64,000 bases of DNA from contig CANQQE010000001.1 of NCBI GenBank assembly GCA_947625935.1, forward strand, positions 156,145 to 220,144, read 5' to 3'. Origin of the DNA: an uncultured Muribaculaceae bacterium. Lineage in GTDB: Bacteria > Bacteroidota > Bacteroidia > Bacteroidales > Muribaculaceae. Shown here piece after piece: positions 17,104-26,500 of the stretch. The translations under genes were made by a program, and so were the position numbers. The notes under the pieces are model-generated. The model saw only the letters and a program-made list of their open reading frames with translations, made no database searches and was not told where the DNA came from. Numbering within the stretch: position 1 is the stretch's first letter; every line of letters begins with the position of its first letter.

Positions 17104-18750
17104 ATGAAAAAGAGTGCTTTGCAGAAAGCCCGTGCTGCTTATCAGCCCAAATTGCCGATTGTTTTGACCGGCGCAGTCAAGGCTGTGGAGGGGGAACCCA
17201 CCCAGTCAGTAGCCGATCAGGCAGAGATTAAGGCTTTGTTTCCCAACACATACGGGTTGCCGGAATTAAAATTTGAGAAAAACGCTAATCCCGCCGCTAC
17301 TCGTCCGATAAATGTCGGTGTTATTTTGTCTGGTGGACAGGCTCCCGGTGGGCATAATGTGATTAGCGGTCTTTTTGACGGAATCAAGAAGATTCACCGT
17401 AACAGCCGTCTGTATGGATTCCTGATGGGCCCCAGCGGATTGGTTGACCACCGCTATATGGAGCTAACGGCAGATATTATTAATGAATATCGCAACACCG
17501 GGGGCTTTGACATTATCGGCTCAGGTCGCACTAAACTTGAGACTAAAGAACAGTTTGACAAAGGCCTTGAAATCCTCAAGGAACTCGACATCAAGGCCGT
17601 GGTTATTATCGGTGGCGATGACTCCAATACCAACGCCGCTATACTCGCCGAATATTACAAAGCGATTGGTGCGGGCGTGCAAGTGATCGGTTGTCCCAAG
17701 ACTATTGACGGTGACTTGAAAAACGCTCAAATTGAAACCTCATTTGGATTTGATACCGCAACCAAAGTCTATTCGGAGGTTATCGGCAATATTCAGCGTG
17801 ACTGTAATTCCGCCAAAAAATACTGGCATTTTATCAAGCTGATGGGACGCTCGGCCTCGCACATCGCTCTTGAATGTGCGTTGCAGACGCAACCCAACAT
17901 CTGTATTATATCAGAGGAGGTTGAGGCTAAAAACCTGTCGCTTGATGATGTCGTCAATAACATAGCCAACACAGTTGCGGCACGCGCCGCTGCCGGTGAC
18001 AATTTCGGCACCGTTCTTATTCCCGAGGGACTTATCGAGTTTATTCCTGCCATCAAAGCCCTGATTGCCGAACTCAACGAAGTCCTCGCCAAGAATCCTG
18101 ATTTGTCAGCAAAAGATCCGGAGACCATATTCTCATTCATCAAGAGCAACCTGTCGGCTAATAATGCCGCCACGCTGGCATCGCTTCCTGACAAAGTCGC
18201 CCGTCAACTTTGTCTTGACCGCGACCCCCACGGCAATGTTCAGGTTTCACTTATTGAAACAGAGAAACTTCTTAGCGAAATGGTCGCAAAACGTCTTTCA
18301 GAGATGGCGAAAGTCGGGGAATTTGTGGGTAAATTCTCCGCGCTCCATCACTTCTTCGGTTATGAAGGCCGTTGCGCAGACCCATCAAACTTCGACGCTG
18401 ACTATTGCTATGCGCTTGGTTTCAACGCCGCTTGCCTTGTAAATGCAGGCGTTACGGGCTATATGTCATCAGTTCGTAATTTGACCAAGCCCTCTGTCCA
18501 GTGGATCGCCGGTGGTATACCTATCACAATGATGATGAACATGGAACGCCGCAACGGTGCGATGAAACCCGTGATACAAAAAGCGCTTGTCGACCTTGCC
18601 GGTGCGCCTTTCCTGAAGTTTGCATCCAAACGCGATGACTGGGCAGTCAACACTTGCTATGTATATCCCGGCCCCATTCAATATTTCGGGCCGGCTGAAG
18701 TTTGCGACCTCCCCTCGATGACACTCCGTTACGAGCATCAGGGCAAATAA
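17104..18750 (+). CDS. pfp: Pyrophosphate-dependent 6-phosphofructokinase
   Basis: Reversible phosphorylation of fructose 6-phosphate using PPi, at the committed step of glycolysis. GGDDSNTNA at 170-178 carries the second Asp that blocks ATP and selects PPi. [10 protein letters not shown] at about 198-207 holds the catalytic base Asp in [13 protein letters not shown] binds fructose 6-phosphate. The 548-residue size is that of the long PFP class typical of Bacteroidota and plants. It has its own promoter upstream and a strong hairpin terminator downstream, so it is probably transcribed alone. Confidence 0.95.
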   Translation: MKKSALQKARAAYQPKLPIVLTGAVKAVEGEPTQSVADQAEIKALFPNTYGLPELKFEKNANPAATRPINVGVILSGGQAPGGHNVISGLFDGIKKIHRNSRLYGFLMGPSGLVDHRYMELTADIINEYRNTGGFDIIGSGRTKLETKEQFDKGLEILKELDIKAVVIIGGDDSNTNAAILAEYYKAIGAGVQVIGCPKTIDGDLKNAQIETSFGFDTATKVYSEVIGNIQRDCNSAKKYWHFIKLMGRSASHIALECALQTQPNICIISEEVEAKNLSLDDVVNNIANTVAARAAAGDNFGTVLIPEGLIEFIPAIKALIAELNEVLAKNPDLSAKDPETIFSFIKSNLSANNAATLASLPDKVARQLCLDRDPHGNVQVSLIETEKLLSEMVAKRLSEMAKVGEFVGKFSALHHFFGYEGRCADPSNFDADYCYALGFNAACLVNAGVTGYMSSVRNLTKPSVQWIAGGIPITMMMNMERRNGAMKPVIQKALVDLAGAPFLKFASKRDDWAVNTCYVYPGPIQYFGPAEVCDLPSMTLRYEHQGK

Positions 18751-18801
18751 AGGTGACGCAAATCCATTTTTCAACAGCAACCTTTTTTACGGCTTGCATA
18801 G

Positions 18802-18840
18802 ATACCCGCCAACGCAGCGTTTTTTTGCGTTGGCGGGTAT
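18802..18840 (+). terminator. Hairpin terminator after pfp
   Basis: A perfect 15-bp inverted repeat: the arm 18802-18816 (ATACCCGCCAACGCA) pairs with 18826-18840, with a 9-base T-rich loop and a CATTTTTAT tail. This is a strong intrinsic terminator between pfp and the zapA cluster. Confidence 0.85.
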
Positions 18841-18933
18841 CATTTTTATACATCAAACTGCGATTTTAACTAAATAAATTTAAAAATAGCATTACGCAGC
18901 CATCGAAAACAAGATTGATTCAGAAAAAAGATG

Positions 18934-18941
18934 TATATTTG
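18934..18941 (+). promoter_or_regulatory. -7 box of the zapA-rny cluster
   Basis: TATATTTG is a full TAnnTTTG match 16 bases before the coiled-coil gene ATG. A TTG at 18915-18917 lies 16 bases upstream, slightly short of the usual 19-21 spacing. Confidence 0.55.
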
Positions 18942-18957
18942 TGAAAACTTGGATTAG

Positions 18958-19251
18958 ATGGCTGTAGACTTGCGGCAAAGATTGGAACGCATTGAGAGTA
19001 AGTCAAAACTTCTCACAGAGCGTTATCAGGTTGTTCTCGATGAGAAACACGCTGCCCAACAGCGAATTTCAGAGCTTGAGAATATCGTGAGTTCTTTGCG
19101 GAAGGATGTCGAAAAGTTGCAACAATCATTGGAATACCAACGTGTCGCTACTACGATATCGCCCACGAAAGACGACATTGACCGCAGTCGAGCCATTTTA
19201 GCCGGGTTAGTGCGGGAAATCGACAACTGCATCAATGAGCTAAAAGACTGA
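18958..19251 (+). CDS. Small coiled-coil protein upstream of zapA
   Basis: A 97-residue cytoplasmic protein. Residues 1-60 form an almost continuous heptad-repeat helix (LRQRLERIESKSKLLTERYQ and on), and a second helix fills the C terminus (DDIDRSRAILAGLVREIDNCINEL). It has no signal peptide or membrane segment. It is 4 bases upstream of zapA, which suggests it takes part in Z-ring organisation, similar in character to ZapB. That is inferred from position and coiled-coil shape; I do not see a named family. Confidence 0.75.
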   Translation: MAVDLRQRLERIESKSKLLTERYQVVLDEKHAAQQRISELENIVSSLRKDVEKLQQSLEYQRVATTISPTKDDIDRSRAILAGLVREIDNCINELKD

Positions 19252-19255
19252 TGCA

Positions 19256-19561
19256 ATGACTGATAGACAGAATATAACAATACGAATATCTGATTTGGCT
19301 CCAATGCCTCTCTCTATATTGAGAGCTGATGAGGAAATTTATCGCCAGGCCGAATACAATGTCAATCAACTTTGCGGCGTATGGGGCAAGCGATATAAGG
19401 ACAAAAGTTCCAAAGAGATTTTGGCCATGGTGGCTTTTCAGTTTGCCAAGCTATATTTCTCGGGAAAAGCTGATGTTGAAGCGACCGACTCGCTTCTCGA
19501 CAGTTTAGAAAGCGAACTTGACCGATTGCTGTTGTCGTCGGAGGTACAAACCGGGCAATGA
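19256..19561 (+). CDS. zapA: Cell division protein ZapA
   Basis: ZapA binds and cross-links FtsZ filaments at mid-cell. The N-terminal half (ITIRISDLAPMPLSILRADEEIYRQAEYNVNQL) matches the globular ZapA head, including the typical RADEEIYRQA. The C-terminal half is a long helix for dimer or tetramer coiled coil. At 101 residues it has normal length. It is preceded by a small coiled-coil gene and followed directly by a structured RNA and rny. The ATG of an overlapping frame and the TGA share bases with the start of the predicted 6S RNA stem. Confidence 0.88.
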   Translation: MTDRQNITIRISDLAPMPLSILRADEEIYRQAEYNVNQLCGVWGKRYKDKSSKEILAMVAFQFAKLYFSGKADVEATDSLLDSLESELDRLLLSSEVQTGQ

Positions 19562-19735
19562 CCGACAAGTATCTGACGCGATGATGGATACCATGAATAT
19601 TGTAATATAACATCTACCAAATTCGACCAACGCTTTAGAGGAAGCTAATAACACTCGCACTATCAATCGAATGCCATTGGGTGACGGTCTACCACATTCA
19701 CCTCGGTATTTGTTTGTCGGTGCGTTATTTTTTAA
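19561..19735 (+). ncRNA. ssrS: Probable 6S RNA (Bacteroidales type) between zapA and rny
   Basis: The 195-base gap between zapA and rny holds nested inverted repeats of 6S shape. The outer stem pairs ACCGACAA (19561-19568) with TTGTCGGT (19714-19721). The inner stem pairs CCAA plus ATTCGA (19617-19626) with TCGAAT (19667-19672) and TTGG (19677-19680). An apical GCTT/AAGC hairpin (19632-19645) lies almost exactly at the midpoint. The outer stem is followed by GCGTTATTTTTTAATATTTT, a T-rich end. 6S RNA traps the housekeeping RNA polymerase in stationary phase. Placement next to zapA recalls E. coli ssrS. The 5' end is not determined and overlaps the zapA stop codon if the outer stem is real. 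Confidence 0.65.
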
Positions 19736-19756
19736 TATTTTAAATCTAATCGCAGA

Positions 19757-21298
19757 ATGGATATATTCATTTATGTATTAATCGGCGTTGTCGCACTTGG
19801 CATAGGAGCTTTGGCGACAATCATGATTCAAAAGTCTTTGGCTAAAAGCAGGGCAAAATTAATAGTAGAAGAAGCCGAGCGTGAAGCCGCTCTGATTAAG
19901 CAAAACAAGCTCCTTGAAGCTCGAGAGGAGGAAATAAAGATTAAATCGGAAGCCGAAAAACAAGCGCAGGCGCGTCTTTCTAAAGTGCAATCAATTGAAG
20001 CGAAACAAAAACAACGTGAACTGCAGCTTAATCAACAACAGAGCGAAAATCAGCGCGCACGCAATGAAAACGAAGCCGTAAAAGCTAATCTCGAAGCTCA
20101 ACAAGGGGTGATTGATGCCCGCAAAGCTGAACTTGACCGACTTCACCGCAAAGCTCAGGACGAGTTGGAACACATCTCCGGCCTATCGAGCGAGGAAGCA
20201 AAGGAAAAATTGGTCGAATCGCTCAAAGATGAGGCAAAAACAGCGGCCGCATCCTATATTAATGACATCATGGATGAAGCCAAGATGACGGCCAACAAAG
20301 AGGCAAAACGCATAGTAGTCCAGTCGATACAGCGCGTAGCTACTGAGACAGCAATTGAAAATTCAGTCACGGTGTTCCATATTGATTCCGACGAAATCAA
20401 GGGCCGTATAATCGGTAGAGAAGGGCGTAACATCCGTGCGCTCGAAGCCGCTACGGGCATAGAGATTATCGTTGACGACACACCTGAAGCAATTGTCCTT
20501 TCCGGGTTTGATCCGGTGCGACGTGAGATCGCCCGTCTCGCTTTGCACCAGCTTGTAGCTGACGGCCGCATACACCCTGCCCGTATCGAGGAGGTTGTCG
20601 CTAAGGTAAGAAAGCAGATTGAAGAGGAGATTATAGAAACCGGTAAACGCACCGCTATAGACCTTGGAATACATGGACTGCACCCTGATTTGATACGTCT
20701 TGTCGGAAAAATGAAATATCGTTCGAGCTATGGCCAGAATCTGCTGCAGCATTCGCGGGAAACCGCTAATCTATGTGCGATCATGGCATCTGAACTTGGG
20801 CTTAACCCCAAAAAGGCTCGCCGCGCCGGTTTGCTCCACGATATAGGCAAAGTACCCGATGAAGAACCGGAACTTCCGCACGCACTCCTTGGCATGAAAC
20901 TCGCGGAAAAATACAAAGAGAAGCCTGAAATATGCAACGCCATCGGAGCGCACCATGACGAGGTCGAACAGACCACTTTGCTTGCCCCCATCGTGCAGGT
21001 ATGCGATGCTATTTCAGGCGCCCGTCCGGGTGCTCGCCGCGAAATTGTCGAGGCATACATCAAACGTCTGAATGATCTTGAGCAACTGGCTCTGTCTTAT
21101 CCGGGTGTTATCAAGACATACGCTATACAGGCCGGTCGAGAGCTGCGAGTCATTGTCGGTGCCGACAAGATAGATGATGTCGAGACTGAAAAGCTGTCGA
21201 GTGAAATAGCTAAGCGCATTCAGGATGAAATGACCTACCCCGGGCAGGTTAAGATTACCGTAATCCGTGAGACGAGATCGGTAAGTTTCGCAAAATAA
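19757..21298 (+). CDS. rny: Ribonuclease Y
   Basis: Membrane-anchored endoribonuclease that starts bulk mRNA decay. An N-terminal membrane helix (about 2-24) is followed by a long charged coiled coil (about 30-190). Then come a KH domain with [19 protein letters not shown] (about 215-233) and an HD metal site, HDIGK, at about 356-360. All parts are in the standard order, and the 513-residue length is normal. It lies downstream of zapA and the 6S RNA candidate, and 17 bases upstream of ricT, whose product in Bacillus works with RNase Y. Confidence 0.95.
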   Translation: MDIFIYVLIGVVALGIGALATIMIQKSLAKSRAKLIVEEAEREAALIKQNKLLEAREEEIKIKSEAEKQAQARLSKVQSIEAKQKQRELQLNQQQSENQRARNENEAVKANLEAQQGVIDARKAELDRLHRKAQDELEHISGLSSEEAKEKLVESLKDEAKTAAASYINDIMDEAKMTANKEAKRIVVQSIQRVATETAIENSVTVFHIDSDEIKGRIIGREGRNIRALEAATGIEIIVDDTPEAIVLSGFDPVRREIARLALHQLVADGRIHPARIEEVVAKVRKQIEEEIIETGKRTAIDLGIHGLHPDLIRLVGKMKYRSSYGQNLLQHSRETANLCAIMASELGLNPKKARRAGLLHDIGKVPDEEPELPHALLGMKLAEKYKEKPEICNAIGAHHDEVEQTTLLAPIVQVCDAISGARPGARREIVEAYIKRLNDLEQLALSYPGVIKTYAIQAGRELRVIVGADKIDDVETEKLSSEIAKRIQDEMTYPGQVKITVIRETRSVSFAK

Positions 21299-21315
21299 CC
21301 ATTTGTCATAAGGTT

Positions 21316-22692
21316 ATGTCTATTAAAGATAGTAACTCACACCCCGACAGGCCGTCAGAAGCTCTCGACACCCAAAATTCCGCACCTTGCTCTATGGGTA
21401 AGTGTGCCTGCGGTAAGGGGGTTCCCCGCGGTAAATTGCACTGTTACAATTGGCTTGAAGATATCCCCGGTGGATATGCTGATTGCGATATAGTCGAGGT
21501 GCAGTTCAAAAATACGAGAAAAGGATTTTATAAAAACAGCACCAACATCCCGCTTGAGATTGGAGACTGGGTGGCTGTTGAAGCATCTCCCGGTCACGAC
21601 ATAGGCCAAATCACCCTGACAGGCGCGCTTGTTAAGCTGCAGATGACCAAGGCGAGGGTGAAACCCGACGCCGAAATACGCCGTGTGTTCCGCAAGGCTA
21701 AACAGAGCGATATGGAGAAGTTTGAAGAAGCGAAAGCCAAGGAAAACGATACCATGATTCGCTCGCGCAAAATAGCCGAGGACTTGAACCTAAATATGAA
21801 GATCGGAGATGTTGAGTACCAAGGCGACGGTAATAAAGCGATATTTTATTATATCGCAGACGAGCGCGTTGATTTCAGACAACTGATTAAAGTGCTTGCC
21901 GATACTTTCAAGATAAGGATTGAGATGAAACAGATCGGTGCTCGTCAAGAGGCCGGACGTATCGGAGGTATAGGTCCCTGTGGCCGACCGCTCTGCTGCG
22001 CCAGTTGGATGTCGAGTTTCGTGTCGGTCGCTACGAGCGCGGCAAGATACCAGGATATATCTCTGAATCCTCAAAAACTTGCGGGTCAATGTGCTAAACT
22101 GAAATGTTGCCTGAACTTCGAGGTAGACGCCTATGTGGAAAGCGTTAAGAGATTGCCCGGAAAAGATATCAGGCTTGAAACTGCCGACAATACCTACTTC
22201 TATTTTAAAGCAGATATATTCAAACGGCTCATAACTTATTCTACTGATAAGTCAGTTCCGGCAAACCTTGTCACAATTGATGCTGACCGGGCTTTTGAAG
22301 TCATCGCCATGAATAAAGCCGGTGAAAAACCGATGAAACTTGAGCGTGAAGGCGTTGAGAAAAAGGAACAGAAAAAAGAGTTTGGCGATATTATCGGACA
22401 GGACAGCGTGACCCGCTTTGATAAGAAAGGTAAGAAAAAGTCTCCTAAAAATAAACAACGCAATGGCGGAACACAATCCCAATCGGAGCAAAAGCCTCAG
22501 GATAACAATCGCCAGCAGCGTGAGAAAAAGGGAGTGGACAATCAGAAAAACAATAGGCAGCGAGAGCAGCGTAAAGGTCCGAAACCTCAAACGCAAGGTG
22601 AACCAAGACCAAAAGCGACCCGCGACAAGCCTAAAGACAACCGTCAGGAACGACCTCCGCTTAAATCAGACAACAATGACAGTAATGAATAG
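21316..22692 (+). CDS. ricT: RicT/YaaT-like PSP1-domain protein with basic tail
   Basis: RicT is part of the Fe-S RicA-RicF-RicT complex that directs RNase Y maturation of mRNAs in Bacillus. Here residues about 30-45 hold CACGK and LHC, and the central PSP1 region has GPCGRPLCCASW and GQCAKLKCCLNFE. These are the Cys clusters typical of RicT. The last 110 or so residues are a low-complexity Lys/Arg/Gln/Asn-rich tail, plausibly RNA-binding. No RicA or RicF gene is nearby. It follows rny by 17 bases and overlaps gldH, so the cluster is probably one transcript. Confidence 0.88.
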   Translation: MSIKDSNSHPDRPSEALDTQNSAPCSMGKCACGKGVPRGKLHCYNWLEDIPGGYADCDIVEVQFKNTRKGFYKNSTNIPLEIGDWVAVEASPGHDIGQITLTGALVKLQMTKARVKPDAEIRRVFRKAKQSDMEKFEEAKAKENDTMIRSRKIAEDLNLNMKIGDVEYQGDGNKAIFYYIADERVDFRQLIKVLADTFKIRIEMKQIGARQEAGRIGGIGPCGRPLCCASWMSSFVSVATSAARYQDISLNPQKLAGQCAKLKCCLNFEVDAYVESVKRLPGKDIRLETADNTYFYFKADIFKRLITYSTDKSVPANLVTIDADRAFEVIAMNKAGEKPMKLEREGVEKKEQKKEFGDIIGQDSVTRFDKKGKKKSPKNKQRNGGTQSQSEQKPQDNNRQQREKKGVDNQKNNRQREQRKGPKPQTQGEPRPKATRDKPKDNRQERPPLKSDNNDSNE

Positions 22693-23146
22693 ACTGTTTA
22701 CAATAGTAATATTATCGGTATTGTGCTTGGGGGCCTGCGTCCCCGGGCACAATGACTTTAGCGACTTCAGGAATTTGCCGCCATCGGGCTGGCGATATGC
22801 CAATGTACTTACATTTAATCCTGAGCATGGCGATTCGATAGCGGTTGGCACCCTGTGTGTCAGTTTGCGCCACACAGACGCCTATATGTTTTCCAATCTA
22901 TGGCTTGAAGTGGAATGCGTGGATGCGGACAAAACATTGCGTCGTGATACAGTAAATCTCAAACTTGCCGACATCTATGGCAGGTGGCTCGGGGTTGGAA
23001 ACGCAACAGATTTTCAAGTCACAGACACCGTATTCAAGGGGCTCCGTCACAAGAGCGGATCACCCGTCAGGGTCCGTCATATTATGAGGGTCGATACCCT
23101 TACCGGGATTGATCTTGTAGGTGTGACTTTCAACGGAAATAACTAA
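22685..23146 (+). CDS. gldH: Gliding-motility-type lipoprotein GldH
   Basis: A secreted lipoprotein of about 153 residues. The signal peptide ends at a lipobox LGAC, with Cys about residue 18. The remainder is a beta-rich domain with conserved PPSGWRYANVLTF and LWLEVEC segments seen in GldH. GldH is required for gliding in Flavobacterium but is widespread in non-gliding Bacteroidales, where its role is unclear. I chose the ATG at 22685, which overlaps the ricT stop by 8 bases; ATG 22676 in the same frame is also possible. Much longer upstream extensions in this frame only shadow ricT. Confidence 0.82.
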   Translation: MNRLFTIVILSVLCLGACVPGHNDFSDFRNLPPSGWRYANVLTFNPEHGDSIAVGTLCVSLRHTDAYMFSNLWLEVECVDADKTLRRDTVNLKLADIYGRWLGVGNATDFQVTDTVFKGLRHKSGSPVRVRHIMRVDTLTGIDLVGVTFNGNN

Positions 23147-23160
23147 GATTATTAGGATTC

Positions 23161-24606
23161 ATGCATCCAATAGCGAAAAAGATAGATAAAAAGGTGTTTC
23201 GTCTCGTCGGCGAAGCTGCTGATTCGCTTAACCGTCCATGCTATGTCGTAGGTGGCTATGTGAGGGATTTGTTCCTCGGACGGCACTCCAAAGATATTGA
23301 TTTTGTCAGTGTCGGTAGCGGGATAGAGATTGCCGAGGCTATCACAAAAATTATCGGCAAAGGGGCTCATCTTAACGTATTCAAAAATTTTGGAACGGCC
23401 CAAGTAAAGTATCGCTCTCTTGAACTTGAATTTGTTGGGGCGAGACGCGAATCATACCGTCGCGACAGTCGAAAACCCATAGTAGAAGACGGCAGCCTTG
23501 AAGATGACTTGTCAAGACGCGACTTCACAATAAACGCAATGGCCATATCGGTTAACGAAAATGGCTTTGGCACAATAGTGGATAAATATAATGGGGTTGA
23601 AGACCTTGACAACAAGATAATACGCACGCCGCTTGATCCTGACATAACATTCAGCGACGACCCATTAAGAATGATGCGCGCCGTACGCTTCGCCACACAA
23701 TTACAGTTCGACATACTGCCTGATACGTTTGACGCGATTAAACGCAACGCCTCAAGGATATCTATAATTTCAAAAGAGAGGATAGTTGACGAGCTTATGA
23801 AAATCATGGCATCCCCTACCCCTTCCATAGGTTGGAAACTATTGCTCGACAGCGGTTTGCTCCATCTGATTTTCCCTGCATTGGCTCAGATGAAAGGCGT
23901 TGAAATCGTCAGGGGACGAGGACATAAAGATAATTTTTACCATACCCTGACTGTGCTTGATAATGTCGCCAAGCAAAGCGATAATGTGTGGTTGCGGTGG
24001 GGAGCGTTGTTACATGACATCGCGAAACCCGCTACCAAACGTTGGGACGACCGTGTAGGATGGACCTTCCACAATCATAATTTCATAGGTGCCAAGATGA
24101 TTCCTCGCTTGTTCAGAGAGATGAAACTTCCGCTCAATGAAAAAATGAAATATGTGCAAAAAATGGTTGAATTGCACATGAGACCTATTTCTTTGGTCGA
24201 AGATGGGGTAACAGATAGCGCTGTTAGGCGATTACTCGTTGACGCGGGCGACGACATTGACGACCTGATGGTGTTGTGCAGGGCGGATATAACGTCGAAA
24301 AACGAGGACAAAGTGCGTCGATTTCTTGAGAATTTTGACATACTGCGTCAAAAAATGGATGAAATTGAGGCGAAAGATAAATTACGAAACTGGCAACCGC
24401 CGGTCGATGGCCTTGAAATCATGCAGACATTCGGACTTAAATCAAGCCCTATGGTAGGAATCATAAAAGATGCTATCCGTAATGCTATACTTGATGGCGA
24501 TGTCGAGAATACTCATGAAGCCGCCCATGCGTTCATGTTGAAGGTAGCTGCCGATAATGGCGTTTATCCCGTAATCCAATCCAATACAGATGAAACAGCT
24601 AAATAG
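23161..24606 (+). CDS. CCA-adding/poly(A) polymerase-type tRNA nucleotidyltransferase with HD domain
   Basis: Class II nucleotidyltransferase that adds or repairs tRNA 3' CCA ends (or adds A tails). The head has GGYVRD at 31-36 and the catalytic metal pair D45/D47 in KDIDFV. RRDFTINAMA and the RMMRAVRFA neck helix follow. An HD-type phosphohydrolase motif, LLHDIAKP, is at about 279-286 and is commonly attached in bacteria. The 481-residue length is normal. CCA-adding versus poly(A) specificity cannot be settled by eye. No CCA is encoded in the tRNA-Cys gene of this window, so such an activity must exist. Its end overlaps the U32 gene by 17 bases. Confidence 0.88.
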   Translation: MHPIAKKIDKKVFRLVGEAADSLNRPCYVVGGYVRDLFLGRHSKDIDFVSVGSGIEIAEAITKIIGKGAHLNVFKNFGTAQVKYRSLELEFVGARRESYRRDSRKPIVEDGSLEDDLSRRDFTINAMAISVNENGFGTIVDKYNGVEDLDNKIIRTPLDPDITFSDDPLRMMRAVRFATQLQFDILPDTFDAIKRNASRISIISKERIVDELMKIMASPTPSIGWKLLLDSGLLHLIFPALAQMKGVEIVRGRGHKDNFYHTLTVLDNVAKQSDNVWLRWGALLHDIAKPATKRWDDRVGWTFHNHNFIGAKMIPRLFREMKLPLNEKMKYVQKMVELHMRPISLVEDGVTDSAVRRLLVDAGDDIDDLMVLCRADITSKNEDKVRRFLENFDILRQKMDEIEAKDKLRNWQPPVDGLEIMQTFGLKSSPMVGIIKDAIRNAILDGDVENTHEAAHAFMLKVAADNGVYPVIQSNTDETAK

Positions 24607-26458
24607 CCGGCCCATTGAGCTATTGGCTCCTGCAAGAACTGCCGAAATAGCGATAGAAGCCATAAAGCATGGAGCCGATGCTGTCTACATGGGTGCCTCA
24701 TCGTATGGAGCACGGGTAGCTGCCGCCAATTCACTTGACGATATTACGAAAGCTGTTAATCATGCGCATCAGTTTGGATGCAGGGTTTATTGTACAGTCA
24801 ATACAATCGTGTATGACGACGAATTGAAAGATGTTGAAAAGCTGATTAAGGAACTGTACATCAGAGGAGTCGATGCGTTGATAGTGCAGGATTCAGGTAT
24901 TCTAAGAATGGATATTCCCCCTATCGCTCTCCATGCGAGCACGCAATGCGACACTCGCGATGCCGCAAAGGCAAAATTTCTTGAGAGCGTAGGATTCTCT
25001 CAAATCGTACTTGCGAGGGAACTGACGCTACACGAGATTCGGAATATCAGCAACTCGGTTTGTGTGCCATTGGAAGCGTTTGTGCATGGAGCATTATGCG
25101 TGAGCTACAGTGGCGATTGTCAGGCGAGTTTCATGGTGAATGGCCGGAGCGCCAACCGTGGCGAATGCGCTCAAATGTGTAGATTGCCATATAAATTAGT
25201 CGACGAGAGAGGTTGTGAAATTCCTGTTGAAAGAGGCAATCATTTATTGTCGCTGAAGGACATGAATCGAAGTGGACGTATTGCCGAGATGCTTGAAGCC
25301 GGCGTGTCCTCATTCAAGATTGAGGGCAGGCTTAAAGACGTCACTTATGTCAAGAATGTAGTCGGAGCATATCGGAAGATAATAGATGATGTAATTTCGG
25401 GTTCAAATGGGATGTATTGCCGTTCTTCGTTTGGGATGAGCCGGTTATCATTTAATCCGAATCTTGCCAAGAGTTTTAATCGCGGTTACACTGATTATTT
25501 TTTAGATGATAGATATCCCGCAGCCGAAATGGCTTCTATCGCATCTCCGAAATCTATAGGAGAAGCCATTGGTAAAATATCGGCAAATAAGGCCGATTTC
25601 AAATTAAAAGTGTCGTCCATGTCTGAGCCGCTTCACAATGGAGATGGTCTGGGCTATTTTGATAGTGCCGGCAATTTTCAAGGATTCAGATTGAACAGGA
25701 TAGATGGAAACATTATTTCCCCTGCGACAAAAATCAGTATCCCGGCGGGTACCTTGTTATATCGTAATAGCGATAAACAATGGAACGACATGATGGCCGG
25801 TGACACCGCTAAGCGGACCATCGATATAGAATTTACCCTCAGGGATGCCGGTGGCCCGGCCATAGCACTCGATGCTAAAATATGTGAGAACGACCTTACA
25901 GTCTCATCAACAGTTGATGTGGATTATGCAGAGGCAAGAACCGCACAGGAATCATCGAGATTAACCGCATTGTCAAAGCTCGGAGACACGGCATATAAGC
26001 TTATCAATCTTACTGACAGTCTCGGAAATCGCTTTGTCCCCTTGTCGGTTCTGACGTCATTACGACGTCAGGTAATTGCGAATCTTGACCGAGCTATAAA
26101 ACTGAACCATCATTATTATTACCGGCGTGCTGAAAACATGGATGTGGCATCACCTGTTGGCGATGCTGCGACATATCATGATAATATATCCAATCGTCTG
26201 GCGGAAAAGTTCTATAGCGATCATGGGGTAAAGCGAATAGAGCATTCAGTCGAGACAGTTAAAACTGTGGACTGTTCTAAGCCGCGAGTGGTAATGACCA
26301 CTCGATATTGTTTGCGTCGCGAACTCGGTTGTTGCAAGAAATCGGCCACGTCCGGCAAACTCCCGGAAAATTTGTATCTGAATAATGGGCGCATTGTTTT
26401 TAAATTGGTTTTCAATTGCAAAAAATGTGAAATGCAGGTATTGACAAATCCATTTTAA
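24590..26458 (+). CDS. U32 family protein, RlhA-like with DUF3656-type C terminus
   Basis: U32 proteins were named as peptidases, but several are prephenate-dependent RNA hydroxylases (RlhA for 23S rRNA, TrhP for tRNA). The signature EAFVHGALCVSYSGDC with downstream ANRGECAQMCRLPY shows conserved Cys that bind an Fe-S cluster in relatives. SSFKIEGRLKDVTYVKNVV is also typical. The 622 residues and long C-terminal extension fit the RlhA branch better than TrhP. The final 60 residues hold a second Cys group (CLRRELGCCKK and CKKCEMQ). The substrate is inferred from family only. Confidence 0.82.
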   Translation: MKQLNSRPIELLAPARTAEIAIEAIKHGADAVYMGASSYGARVAAANSLDDITKAVNHAHQFGCRVYCTVNTIVYDDELKDVEKLIKELYIRGVDALIVQDSGILRMDIPPIALHASTQCDTRDAAKAKFLESVGFSQIVLARELTLHEIRNISNSVCVPLEAFVHGALCVSYSGDCQASFMVNGRSANRGECAQMCRLPYKLVDERGCEIPVERGNHLLSLKDMNRSGRIAEMLEAGVSSFKIEGRLKDVTYVKNVVGAYRKIIDDVISGSNGMYCRSSFGMSRLSFNPNLAKSFNRGYTDYFLDDRYPAAEMASIASPKSIGEAIGKISANKADFKLKVSSMSEPLHNGDGLGYFDSAGNFQGFRLNRIDGNIISPATKISIPAGTLLYRNSDKQWNDMMAGDTAKRTIDIEFTLRDAGGPAIALDAKICENDLTVSSTVDVDYAEARTAQESSRLTALSKLGDTAYKLINLTDSLGNRFVPLSVLTSLRRQVIANLDRAIKLNHHYYYRRAENMDVASPVGDAATYHDNISNRLAEKFYSDHGVKRIEHSVETVKTVDCSKPRVVMTTRYCLRRELGCCKKSATSGKLPENLYLNNGRIVFKLVFNCKKCEMQVLTNPF

Positions 26459-26471
26459 ATAAGTATTTTTG
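26441..26471 (+). promoter_or_regulatory. Promoter of the small secreted-protein gene
   Basis: TTG at 26441-26443, a 20-base spacer and TATTTTTG at 26464-26471 form a complete Bacteroidota promoter that overlaps the end of the U32 gene, 29 bases before the next ATG. Confidence 0.65.
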
Positions 26472-26500
26472 CTCCATTATAACCTTAAAACATAGTAGTT

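Noticed and set aside
22418-22684. N-terminal extension of gldH into ricT
   Set aside because: The extension is highly basic, translates the ricT tail in another frame, and would bury the signal peptide. The lipobox-based start at 22685 is better.
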